Origin: Palsa-147 sp036513895 | GTDB lineage: Bacteria; Acidobacteriota; Terriglobia; Acidiferrales; UBA7541 | Assembly (NCBI GenBank): GCA_036513895.1 | Contig: DATBYF010000017.1 | Coordinates: forward strand, 62,001 to 126,000 | Direction: 5' to 3' | Length of the DNA: 64,000 nt | Part shown: piece after piece, positions 19,424 through 27,515 of the stretch | How positions within the stretch are numbered: position 1 is the first letter of the stretch | How the letters are laid out: the number at the start of each line of letters is the position of its first letter | The notes under the pieces: generated by a model | The model's input: only the letters and a program-made list of their open reading frames with translations | What the model was told of the DNA's origin: nothing | The model's database searches: none | Program-made: the position numbers and the translations under genes

Positions 19424-20606
19424 GCCCTAGAATCTCCACAATTTCGCGGATGACGTGATAAATCGAAGCCTGAACTTCCTGAATACGCGGTATGTAATCG
19501 CAATTCACCACGATCGGAAAATCCACGAGATTGCGGCGCACGATTTCGCCGCCGTCGTATCCGAGCAGGGCAACGGTGAGAAGCCCGCGTTTGCGAGCCT
19601 CCTCGAGCGCCATGATCACGTTCTTTGAGCCGCCGCTCGTGGAAATGCCAATCGCAACGTCCTCGGGCCGGGCTTGGGCAATCAATTGCCGAAGGAAGAT
19701 CACCTCAATGCCCACATCGTTGGCAATCGCCGTCACATTGGCGGGTTCCATGGACAGCGACACGGCCGGAATCGGCCGATATGATTTGGGAGGCACGATA
19801 CAGTCGAGCGCCCAGTCGTTTGCGTCCGTCGCAGAACCGCCGTTTCCGAAAATAATCAGTTTGCCTCCGCGATCGAGGCGCTCGCGAATTGCAAGAGATG
19901 TGTTGCTGATTTGTTCCGCTTGCCCGCTAGCAACTTGAGCGCGCAAGCGGGCGTCGTCATCAACCTTCATTCGAATCGATTGCGCGGCTTCGGCCACGAT
20001 TTCGCGGGTTTCCTGTTTCTGCTGGCCGAGAAATGGATACAGAAATTCCGCGGCCCCGACGTCGTGGCCGAGCTCGCGATGCTCGAAGAAGACGTGCACC
20101 GTTTCCCAGAGCGTGTGATAAAGGATCTCGATCAATTCCTGATGCATGAAGACGTCGGTGGTTGCGGCGCCGACGGCGTACGAACCTGTAAGTCCCGGCA
20201 AAGCGAACGTCATTGCCTGGCGCTCTTGCGCGAGATCGAGCGCCGACCAGACTTCCGGATCGCCTTCCGGCGGGCCAAAACCCATGACGATATCTTCGGG
20301 ACGCAGCAGAGCTTCGAGCCAGGGACGGAATTCAATAGAGAGATCGAGTGCGGGAAGGGCGCGCTTGCCGACAATTACGGGATGAACAAACTCCACGGAA
20401 ACATGTTGCGCGTCGGTTGCATACGGACCGCGGCCAAACGCTAGCAAGCGGCCACCGTGCAAGAAGCGCTCAGACATATCACGGCAGGCCTTGGCCAAGC
20501 GCATCGCTTCGCGTGCGAAAAAGAAATCGTTTATCTCGTTTCGCGCGAGCAGGCGCTGCTCGACGTGTGTCGAGAGCTCCATGCCGGTAGCAATTCGGTG
20601 TCCCAC
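19416..20606 (-). CDS. Double SIS-domain (GmhA/phosphoheptose isomerase-like) protein
   Basis: 396 residues with two sugar-isomerase (SIS) modules. The second is canonical (GGKLIIFGNGGSATDA, then GISTSGGSKNVI). The first is diverged (GGRLLAFGRGPYATDA with VEFVHPV). Start: a GTG at 20606 has AGAGG eight bases upstream and lies 11 bases after the hypE stop. Longer in-frame readings run into hypE and have an Arg-rich, implausible N-terminus. An ATG at 20582 is the alternative. SIS proteins bind phosphosugars; GmhA makes heptose-7-phosphate for LPS. Its place between hypE and hypF points to a hydrogenase-related role, and I recall SIS genes in other actinobacterial-type hydrogenase clusters. The reaction is unknown. 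Confidence 0.85.
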   Translation of the reverse strand: MGHRIATGMELSTHVEQRLLARNEINDFFFAREAMRLAKACRDMSERFLHGGRLLAFGRGPYATDAQHVSVEFVHPVIVGKRALPALDLSIEFRPWLEALLRPEDIVMGFGPPEGDPEVWSALDLAQERQAMTFALPGLTGSYAVGAATTDVFMHQELIEILYHTLWETVHVFFEHRELGHDVGAAEFLYPFLGQQKQETREIVAEAAQSIRMKVDDDARLRAQVASGQAEQISNTSLAIRERLDRGGKLIIFGNGGSATDANDWALDCIVPPKSYRPIPAVSLSMEPANVTAIANDVGIEVIFLRQLIAQARPEDVAIGISTSGGSKNVIMALEEARKRGLLTVALLGYDGGEIVRRNLVDFPIVVNCDYIPRIQEVQASIYHVIREIVEILGRG

Positions 20607-20617
20607 GAAATTAGCCT

Positions 20618-21676
20618 CTAACAGATTCGCGGCAGCGGATCGCCGACGAGCATGTCTACGATCCGGCTCGCGCCATAACGCGTCAACGCTAGTACCGAGC
20701 CCGCAGGCTGGTTGCACATTTCGCCGATGATACATGCATCCTCGCCGCCCGGAACTGCGCGAAGAGCGGCGAGCCCCGCGTCTGCGGCTTCCGCTGATAA
20801 AATTGCGAGAAACTGACCTTCGTTGGCGATGTGAAGCGGATCCAAGCCAAGTAGCTCGCATGCGCCGCGAACGGCATCGCGAATTGGAACGGAATCTTCG
20901 TGAATCTGCACGCCCAGGCCGCAATCGCGCGCCAATTCATTCAAAGAGGTGGCGACGCCGCCCCGCGTGGGATCTCTCATCCAACGAATGCCGCCGCCTG
21001 CTGCTTGCGCGAGCGCTTTCACAAAAGGAAGCACCGAGCGCGTATCCGATTGCAGATCGGCTTCGATATCAAGTTCGCCGCGCGCGAGCAAAATTGTGAT
21101 GCCGTGATCGCCGATCGGCCCGGAGAGGAGAACTTTGTCGCCAGGGCGAACAGTTCGCGGATCTACTTTCACTCCGGGCAAAGGACGGCCGATTCCGGCC
21201 GTTGTGATGTACATCGAATCTGCTTTGCCGTGTTCGACGACTTTCGTGTCGCCGCCGGCGATCACGATGCCAGCTCGCCGCGCGGCGCCGCCCATAGCGC
21301 GGACTTCCGCTTCGAGAATTTCGGTGGGCAATCCAGCTTCGAGAACGTAGGTAGCGACGATTGCTTCGGCACCGGCGCCCGACACGGCCAAATCGTTCAC
21401 CGTTCCGTTAACTGCAAGCTCTCCGATGGAACCTCCCGGGAAGCGCAGTGGTTTCACGACGAAACTGTCTGTCGTGAACGCAACACGGATGCCGTCAATT
21501 TGAACATGCGCCGCGTCGCCAAGAATTTCCGAGGAGGATTCGAACAGAAGGGGGACGAACAAACCTTCAATTAGCCGGCGGCTCGCCTTGCCGCCTGCGC
21601 CGTGCGCCATTTCAATCTGCGGTTCGCGGAAGCGGATTTTTGCAGCGGTGGCCGCCATCGAGTCTCCATCTTTCAC
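20618..21676 (-). CDS. hypE: Hydrogenase maturation dehydratase HypE
   Basis: HypE dehydrates the thiocarboxamide made on its C-terminal Cys by HypF, giving a thiocyanate that donates CN to iron. The PurM/AIRS-like fold is visible (MAHGAGGKASRRLI, IAGGDTKVVE, WMRDPTRGGVATSLNELA). The protein ends in the essential PRIC tetrapeptide with the terminal cysteine. It overlaps hypD by four bases. A second ATG six codons in (MAATAAK) is also possible as the start. Confidence 0.97.
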   Translation of the reverse strand: MKDGDSMAATAAKIRFREPQIEMAHGAGGKASRRLIEGLFVPLLFESSSEILGDAAHVQIDGIRVAFTTDSFVVKPLRFPGGSIGELAVNGTVNDLAVSGAGAEAIVATYVLEAGLPTEILEAEVRAMGGAARRAGIVIAGGDTKVVEHGKADSMYITTAGIGRPLPGVKVDPRTVRPGDKVLLSGPIGDHGITILLARGELDIEADLQSDTRSVLPFVKALAQAAGGGIRWMRDPTRGGVATSLNELARDCGLGVQIHEDSVPIRDAVRGACELLGLDPLHIANEGQFLAILSAEAADAGLAALRAVPGGEDACIIGEMCNQPAGSVLALTRYGASRIVDMLVGDPLPRIC

Positions 21677-22821
21677 GCCGACGAACTCAGGTTCGCGACA
21701 GAACTCAAGCCGACAAGCGCTGCGGTTTTGCGGTGCTCGTAATTATAAAACGCGGCGCAAGATCCTTCTGACGAGACCATCAGCGCGCCGATCGGATGTT
21801 CCGGCGTGCACTCGTTGCCGAAAAGCTTGCATTGGGCCGGTTTGAGTACGCCCTTGAGCACTTCGCCGCACTGCGCGGCTTTCGGATCCGTCACGCGGAT
21901 ACCCGGGATTCTGAAGCGCTGCTCGGCGTCCCACTCCGCGTATTCGTCGCGAATCCGGAGAGCGGACTGTGAAATAAACCCCAGTCCTCGCCATTCAAAA
22001 TAGGGCCGCAATTGAAATACTTCGGCCATCGCTTTCAGGGCTGCGCGATTGCCTTCCCACGGAACAACGCGCTTGTATTGATTTTCAACGCGGGCTTCGC
22101 CCTTTCGAAGCTGCTGCAGGAGCATCAGGATCGATTGCAGGATGTCGAGCGGCTCGAAGCCGGAGACGACAATGGGCTTGCTTTGGTTCGTCGCGATCCA
22201 TTCATACGGGCGGCATCCGATTACCGTGGACACATGTCCGGGGCCGACAAAACCGTCAAGGCGCATGTCCGGCGAATCTAATATCGCGCGAATCGCAGGA
22301 ATAATTGTGACGTGATTGCAGAACACCGAGAAATTCTTGAGCCCTTGCGCTTTCGCGCGCATTAAGATCAGCGCAGTGGATGGCGCGGTGGTTTCAAATC
22401 CGATCGCGAAAAACATCACATGCCTCGCCGGATTTGCCTTGGCGATTTTCAACGCGTCGGACGGGGAGTAGACAATGCGAACATCCATTCCGCGAGCCTT
22501 ATGCTCAAGCGGGCTCCCTTGCGTGCCGGGAACGCGCATCATGTCGCCGAACGCCGTGAATATCACGTCGGGATCGGCTGCCATCGACAGACCGTCATCA
22601 ATTCTGCCCATGGGAAGAACGCAAACCGGGCAGCCCGGCCCGTGGATCAGCTCGATATTTGGAGGCAGAACATCTTTTAGCCCAAACCTGTAAATCGCGT
22701 GCGTGTGCCCACCGCAAACTTCCATCAGCCGATAGTGCCGCGCCGGATCCATGAGGCGGCGAATCTCGTCGGCTGCCTTGTTGATCAGTTCCGGTTCGCG
22801 GAATTCGTCAACAAATCGCAT
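21673..22821 (-). CDS. hypD: Hydrogenase Fe(CN)2CO assembly protein HypD
   Basis: HypD is the [4Fe-4S] scaffold on which, together with HypC, the Fe(CN)2CO unit is built. The family motifs are present: EVCGGHTHAIYRFG, GPGCPVCVLPMGR, GFETTAPSTALIL and FVGPGHVSTVIG. The C-terminal cysteine-rich region (AAQCGEVLKG, PAQCKLFGNECTPEHPIGA, SSEGSCAAFYNY) binds the Fe-S cluster. The length of 382 residues is standard. It follows hypC by 62 bases. Confidence 0.97.
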   Translation of the reverse strand: MRFVDEFREPELINKAADEIRRLMDPARHYRLMEVCGGHTHAIYRFGLKDVLPPNIELIHGPGCPVCVLPMGRIDDGLSMAADPDVIFTAFGDMMRVPGTQGSPLEHKARGMDVRIVYSPSDALKIAKANPARHVMFFAIGFETTAPSTALILMRAKAQGLKNFSVFCNHVTIIPAIRAILDSPDMRLDGFVGPGHVSTVIGCRPYEWIATNQSKPIVVSGFEPLDILQSILMLLQQLRKGEARVENQYKRVVPWEGNRAALKAMAEVFQLRPYFEWRGLGFISQSALRIRDEYAEWDAEQRFRIPGIRVTDPKAAQCGEVLKGVLKPAQCKLFGNECTPEHPIGALMVSSEGSCAAFYNYEHRKTAALVGLSSVANLSSSA

Positions 22822-22883
22822 AGCGTCCTTTCAACATCCTTTCAATCTGCCCGGTGTAAATCTGCTCCATCCGGCTGCTGCGG

Positions 22884-23213
22884 TCACTCAGCTTGCGATG
22901 TCGCGGATGCCTCAGGCTGCTCACCCGGGCGCTTGTCATCCCGGTCGTGTAAGCCATACCCCTGGACTTCTTGTAACGCAGCTTCCGTTTCTCCGAGCAT
23001 CGCGAGTGTGCGCATTTGATCGATCGCGTCCTGTTCGCTTATTTTGCTCATCGCAAAACCGACATGAATGAGAACCCAATCGCCCGTTACGGGCTTGTCG
23101 TCTTCGAGCAATCCGAGATCGACTCGGCGCCTCACGCCTAGCACATCAACCGACGCGGAGTTTCGATCCGTGTCGGAAATTTCGACAATCTTTCCGGGAA
23201 TCGCAAGACACAT
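22884..23213 (-). CDS. hypC: Hydrogenase maturation chaperone HypC
   Basis: HypC must begin Met-Cys because its Cys-2 binds the iron unit and the large subunit. The start was therefore set at 23213, giving MCLAIPGKIVEI, with GGGAGG seven bases upstream; earlier in-frame ATGs would bury this cysteine. The product has 109 residues, longer than the usual 75-95, because of a charged, Gln/Glu/Ser-rich C-terminal tail after the conserved GFAMSKI region. It forms a complex with HypD, encoded next. Confidence 0.96.
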   Translation of the reverse strand: MCLAIPGKIVEISDTDRNSASVDVLGVRRRVDLGLLEDDKPVTGDWVLIHVGFAMSKISEQDAIDQMRTLAMLGETEAALQEVQGYGLHDRDDKRPGEQPEASATSQAE

Positions 23214-23285
23214 GTGGCAACCTCCCGACATACCCATTTCGTTTTCGTTACTATCCATATCTCTAATCACTGCTGGCGCGCAACT

Positions 23286-24131
23286 CTATTGAAGCTGAGA
23301 TCCAGCTTCGAGCGATTCGCCTTTGATGATTTTGCTTACTAACGATTCAACCAAACTGGCAGCGCGCTCGACGGCAGCGGCGACGGGTTCGCTCAATCCC
23401 ATCTTTCCTTCTTCGCCGCCGAGATCCTGCGGTTCACAGCCCACGAGCAACACGCGGCTCAGCTTTTTCTCCATCGTCTTGGCGAGGCGCAAAACGTTTA
23501 GAGGATTCATTCCATGCGTTTCAATGGACGCCGCTGCGTCGGGCAAATCGAGCGCGTCAAGATCGGGCTCGACGACGTATAGCGTTCCAGGAGCATCGCC
23601 GCGCGGGCACGCATCCACGAGAATGGTTACGTCGTACCCATCGAGCAGCGCATAAGCCAGATCAAAACCGCGAATACCAAAATCCGTGACGCGAACTGAT
23701 TCCGGAAGCTTACGATCCGCCAGCGCGCCGGCGACTTCCACTCCAAATGCATCGTCCCCGAGAAATATGTTTCCGATTCCGGCGACAAGAATACGAGGCG
23801 CCCGAATAGAATTGGCGTCGCGATCCGCGGTGACGTTAATCGGCACCACTTCTTCCGGCGCAAAAAAGAAACGGTGCCCGGGCTGGCGCTCAGTGCCAAG
23901 GTCCCGGCCGGGATCATCGTTGATAATTACCGCCAAATGCAATTTTCCTTCGTAATCCTGTTCAATCGCTTCGACGGTTGCGATCTTGCCATTCAAAGCG
24001 ATGTCCAGGACGTCGCCTCCTTCGCGAGGCCGCAATCGAACGTGGTCGCCGGGCCGCACTTCAACGCCGCCGATCTCGAGGCTGTCGAGAATGTTCTTGT
24101 CTTCGAGTAGCCGCCACTCCCACTCATTCAT
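23286..24131 (-). CDS. Hydrogenase maturation protease with extra N-terminal domain
   Basis: The C-terminal part (from about residue 110) is a HyaD/HycI-type endopeptidase: VAGIGNIFLGDDAFGVEVA, VDACPRGDAPG and ETHGMNPL supply the Glu, Asp and His that bind nickel in the family. It should cut the C-terminal tail of HhyL after the last Ni-ligand motif. The first 105 residues form an additional beta-rich domain (VEVRPGDHVRLRPREGGDVLD, GHRFFFAPEEVVPI) not found in classical proteases of about 150-165 residues. It overlaps the upstream gene by four bases and precedes hypC by 72. Confidence 0.92.
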   Translation of the reverse strand: MNEWEWRLLEDKNILDSLEIGGVEVRPGDHVRLRPREGGDVLDIALNGKIATVEAIEQDYEGKLHLAVIINDDPGRDLGTERQPGHRFFFAPEEVVPINVTADRDANSIRAPRILVAGIGNIFLGDDAFGVEVAGALADRKLPESVRVTDFGIRGFDLAYALLDGYDVTILVDACPRGDAPGTLYVVEPDLDALDLPDAAASIETHGMNPLNVLRLAKTMEKKLSRVLLVGCEPQDLGGEEGKMGLSEPVAAAVERAASLVESLVSKIIKGESLEAGSQLQ

Positions 24132-25189
24132 CTCGCATCCCCATTTAAAGGACGTACGCTGCGAAGCGCGCCATGCAGTTTCATGAATTGTTCTTCAGGC
24201 ATCGATTCGGTTCGCTCCAGGATGCGGCGGGCGCGGTCATCGCCGTTACGCACTTCCTCTTTTTCTTCGTCGGTCATGGTGAGAATGCGCAACGCTAAAA
24301 TCTCATCGATTTCCGTGCCGTCGCAGAGGTCCCCCGCGCTTTCCGGTGCGATTTTTGGATAATCGTAAAGAATGATGGGCGAGACGAGCATCGTGTCGCG
24401 CTCGCCTTCCTCGCCGACAAGCACGGGCCAATAGCCGGAGTTCTGGCACTCGGCCGTTTCTCCCGCCAGCTTCGCAGGAGGATCGAGAAGGGAATTGAAC
24501 TGCCCTCCCTCGGTAGTCAGAATGGCGTGCGTCGAAACCAGCGAGTAGTTCAAAAGCTCATCGCGGCTTTGGAGAGACTGATTATCTGCCGGAGTGAAAT
24601 TTCTAACGCGCAACGTCAGACGGAATAGTCCGTCTCTGAGCTGCAAGGCCGAAAGCTCGACTTCACCTCGCAACGGCTCGTGTTTGCGGACCAGAACGCC
24701 CACGATTCGGCCGTCCGTTTCGCGCAACGGCTCGAGCTCGGTCCCCTCAGGAAACGAAAATGTTGCGATTCGTGGCTCACGGAGCAGCCACCCAATCTGC
24801 CCCTCGACGCCCACTTCGCGCTCTACGGCTTCTTGCCATGCCTGGTACGAATGTCCAGCGACTTTCAATGAATCCACGATTTCAAAAATCGGTTTGCCGA
24901 TTTCTGGGAGATCAGTGAGCGGCTCCGAGAGTTCTCCAACGCTTCGCGCGACGAGTTGAAGGAATCTGATCTTCGCGACGATCGCAGTTCCAGAAGTCCC
25001 GGTCACAAGTAAATCTGACCTCATCGCCCAAGCATCCCCAAGATCAGAATTCACTTCCGCGGGTTTCGGGGCGAGCACGCCAAAATTGAAACGGCGCCGG
25101 TTCTTGAGCGCAGATGGCCGGTAGGGGTACAGAATGTACCCTTCATAGAGAACGGCATTCGCGATTTCTTCCACAGTCTTCGCGTTCAC
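24128..25189 (-). CDS. Hydrogenase-cluster protein of unknown function (353 aa)
   Basis: I cannot assign a fold. The N-terminus contains EGYILYPYRPSALKNRRRFNFG, followed by a mixed alpha/beta region and a C-terminal acidic helical part (MTDEEKEEVRNGDDRARR, EEQFMKLHGALR). There are few cysteines, no transmembrane segment and no signal peptide, so it is probably cytoplasmic. Four-base overlaps with both neighbours place it firmly in the hydrogenase operon. I recall similar genes in actinobacterial-type hydrogenase clusters, which suggests an assembly or scaffold role; this is inference. Confidence 0.8.
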   Translation of the reverse strand: MNAKTVEEIANAVLYEGYILYPYRPSALKNRRRFNFGVLAPKPAEVNSDLGDAWAMRSDLLVTGTSGTAIVAKIRFLQLVARSVGELSEPLTDLPEIGKPIFEIVDSLKVAGHSYQAWQEAVEREVGVEGQIGWLLREPRIATFSFPEGTELEPLRETDGRIVGVLVRKHEPLRGEVELSALQLRDGLFRLTLRVRNFTPADNQSLQSRDELLNYSLVSTHAILTTEGGQFNSLLDPPAKLAGETAECQNSGYWPVLVGEEGERDTMLVSPIILYDYPKIAPESAGDLCDGTEIDEILALRILTMTDEEKEEVRNGDDRARRILERTESMPEEQFMKLHGALRSVRPLNGDAR

Positions 25190-25836
25190 AATTCCACCGG
25201 TTGTTCCACGGCAGCAAGCAGCTGCTCAAGCGTCTGCTCCCATGTTGGAATGCCCCTGCGCATCTTATATTGATAGAGGCGCTCGAAAACGTCTCGGCGC
25301 AGCGACAGCCATGCGCTATTGGGGTAGTGGGCATCCATTAATTCACGCCATGTCTTTACCGGCAGGCGAAACTTCGCTTCCTTTTCCCACGATATCGGCG
25401 AAACGCGGAGCGCTCCTTCGGAATCTTCGTAGAACGCAGTGCCGCTGAAGAGAAAGCAAAGCGGCAAATCACCATCGCTCAGCGCGTGAAAATACTTGGT
25501 GGCAGCGACGTTAAAGTCGAAAGTGCACGGTACAGGAAGCTCGACGGTGGTCGAGCCCGTGAATTGCGGAACGACGATACTCGCGTGAGTCCAGAGCATG
25601 CTTCGCAGCGTCTGGCTCCAACGCTCCGGCTCTCCGAACAAATCGAGCAACTTCGCCTGCTCTTCCGGGCTGTAGTGGCGCCGCGTGGCTTCGATTTGAA
25701 TTTGACAGCGGACAGCCGCAGTGTGGATAACTTCGTCGGACACAGCATTTTTCACGCGCATCTTGAAGCCGAGCGAAGGTACAGCGGAGAAGGGAATTAC
25801 CGACGCGCCCTCGATTTGGAAATTGAGGTCAGGCAT
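25186..25836 (-). CDS. Hydrogenase-cluster conserved protein (resembles DUF6084)
   Basis: 216 residues, beta-rich: LNFQIEGASVIPFSAVPSLGFKM, then HTAAVRCQIQIEATRRHYSPEEQ, a WTHASIVVPQFTG segment, and a C-terminal helical region (DAHYPNSAWLSLRRDVFERLY). From memory it matches a domain of unknown function (DUF6084) found next to group 1h hydrogenases; the name is not verified. It overlaps the upstream gene by eight bases and the downstream gene by four. No catalytic motif is evident. Confidence 0.8.
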   Translation of the reverse strand: MPDLNFQIEGASVIPFSAVPSLGFKMRVKNAVSDEVIHTAAVRCQIQIEATRRHYSPEEQAKLLDLFGEPERWSQTLRSMLWTHASIVVPQFTGSTTVELPVPCTFDFNVAATKYFHALSDGDLPLCFLFSGTAFYEDSEGALRVSPISWEKEAKFRLPVKTWRELMDAHYPNSAWLSLRRDVFERLYQYKMRRGIPTWEQTLEQLLAAVEQPVEL

Positions 25837-26488
25837 CGGTACGCGCGTCTTCTACGCCGGCTTTGGTTCGCAGATCGGCAAAGAAGCTGCCGATTTTCTG
25901 CCAAACTTCGGTTCCGCCCGAGAATCCCTGCCAGTTGCTCCGAATCAAGCCGACCAGCCGGTAGCATTCATCGATCGGCACGACATAACACGCCGCTCCG
26001 CTGAATCCATGGGTCGGATTTACGCGATTGACCAGCAGCGCCTCGACATCCGGCTCCAAATTCTTCAATACCGGGTTATCTTCGACAATTTCTTTCCAGC
26101 TATCCAGGCTTAGCAACGATTCTGTAGCGCCAGCAGGGCTCGGATAGAATGCGACTTCTTTGTTCAGAACGCTGCTTTCATAAAAGAACGCCATCCCGAT
26201 GGGAATCATCAACGCTTCCCACTGCCCATCGGTCATCCGGAAATCTCTTAGGAATCGGACGTCGCGCGGCACTCGCTTGAATTTCGCGCCTTCCCTGTGA
26301 CTGAACAAGATGGCGCAGGCGTCACAGGCGCAAACGAGCTTTCGCGCCGACGGCTCCAGCAGATGCTGATGTTCCGGCGCAAGATCCACTTTACATAGCT
26401 CGCATTTTTCGACGTCGCTTCGCTTCTTTGCAAATTGGCGAAGAGTGGCGAACGGACTTTCGGGCGCCGGCACGAAGGCGATAGTCAC
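25829..26488 (-). CDS. Hydrogenase-cluster Cys-rich protein (resembles DUF5947)
   Basis: 219 residues with a zinc- or cluster-type cysteine set in the N-terminal half: CELCKVDL, then KLVCACDACAILF about 27 residues later. The rest is a compact alpha/beta domain (RMTDGQWEALMIPIGMAFFY, SPAGATESLLSLDSW). From memory it fits DUF5947, a family seen in [NiFe]-hydrogenase operons; not verified. It is translationally coupled to the HhyE-like gene by a four-base overlap. A metal-binding or Fe-S-related assembly role is plausible. Confidence 0.82.
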   Translation of the reverse strand: MTIAFVPAPESPFATLRQFAKKRSDVEKCELCKVDLAPEHQHLLEPSARKLVCACDACAILFSHREGAKFKRVPRDVRFLRDFRMTDGQWEALMIPIGMAFFYESSVLNKEVAFYPSPAGATESLLSLDSWKEIVEDNPVLKNLEPDVEALLVNRVNPTHGFSGAACYVVPIDECYRLVGLIRSNWQGFSGGTEVWQKIGSFFADLRTKAGVEDARTDA

Positions 26489-27402
26489 AATGCAGCTCCG
26501 CCGCGCTGTATCTTCGAAAGAGGCATCGCGATCCTAGCGTGATTCTGTTCAACCAGGAGCGGGAGCGGAGCGAGATGCAAAGCCGTCTGATCCACCCCAC
26601 GTCCAGCGCGAACGACGTCGTAGCGCAACTTGCATGATGGGCACGACAGCATCGCCGCCTCGAGCAATGCGCCATCTAACGCATGGCCGCAGCCGGGGCA
26701 ACGGTTTTCGTACGCGTAGTAACCTCCGTCGAGGCAGCAGAAAAGAAATTTCAAGCCGCTGACATCAAGAACTGAAGCTGCTCCCGGAAGAAGCGAGTGA
26801 ATTCCGTCGACTTCTTCCCACTCGGTACCGTCGCGACTTTGATCAAGCGCGTGCCCATTGTTTTGCAACTGCTCGATAGGCACGTATCCGGGAATCGGCA
26901 ATGGCGCTTCGCTGACGCCATCAACGATGAGGCGCGTGACATCGGGCGCGGCTGCATAGATCGCGTCTTCGATCGCGAGTTTCAGTGTGACCGCGGAAGA
27001 TGGGCAGCCGTGGCAACTACCATCGAGCCGCAATTTCACCACGCCTGCGTCGTCCACGTGCAGCAGTTCGACGTTGCCGCCATGCGATTGCAGGTAAGGA
27101 CGAGTCTTTTCGAGTGCCCCGCGAACGCGAGTCTCCAAATCCTCGGGGTGCAGGCCGTGCAGTAAAAGAAGCCCCTCGACGAGCTCATCCCGCTGCAAGC
27201 GCGCAATGATTTCTTCTCCCGCCGCGCCGTTCTTGTACACGATTTCGAGAGCGCGTTCCAAAGCCTCGCCGTGCAACTCCATCAAAGCCTGCACGAGGCG
27301 CTTCGCGGATGCGCGCAATTCTGCGTCTGCTGTTTGCTCCAGCTTGCGGATCAAGTCTTCAATCGCTTGTGCCCGCTGCTGAAACTCATTGCGGTTGGCC
27401 AT
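26485..27402 (-). CDS. hhyE: NifU-domain / Cys4 Rieske-like Fe-S protein (HhyE-like)
   Basis: 305 residues. The N-terminal 85 are helical. A NifU C-terminal domain follows with the cluster-binding CHGCPSS (Cys130, Cys133). The C-terminal domain resembles a Rieske/ferredoxin fold (GLKFLFCCLDGGYYAYENRCPGCG, then LSCPSCKLRYDV), but its metal site is four cysteines (C235, C238, C254, C257) rather than Cys2His2. The ATG at 27402 has GGGA eight bases upstream; an in-frame start at 27444 is possible. It follows hhyL by 113 bases. The Fe-S protein HhyE of Mycobacterium smegmatis, reported to be needed for hydrogenase activity, is the likely counterpart. It probably carries electrons from HhyS to the quinone pool or aids cluster assembly. 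Confidence 0.85.
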   Translation of the reverse strand: MANRNEFQQRAQAIEDLIRKLEQTADAELRASAKRLVQALMELHGEALERALEIVYKNGAAGEEIIARLQRDELVEGLLLLHGLHPEDLETRVRGALEKTRPYLQSHGGNVELLHVDDAGVVKLRLDGSCHGCPSSAVTLKLAIEDAIYAAAPDVTRLIVDGVSEAPLPIPGYVPIEQLQNNGHALDQSRDGTEWEEVDGIHSLLPGAASVLDVSGLKFLFCCLDGGYYAYENRCPGCGHALDGALLEAAMLSCPSCKLRYDVVRAGRGVDQTALHLAPLPLLVEQNHARIAMPLSKIQRGGAAL

Positions 27403-27515
27403 TCGATTGTCCCGGTTGCTGAAGAAGTGAGGCGCGGCTCCCAAGGGGCGGTGTCATTCCGCGGATTTCAAGCCTACCCTTTTAGGAGCCGCTGCCTCAC
27501 TTCATCTCTGGGTGT

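Noticed and set aside
20607..20924. Extended N-terminus for the SIS protein
   Set aside because: The extra region overlaps the coding end of hypE and is Arg/Ser-rich nonsense; a GTG at 20606 with AGAGG is a better start.
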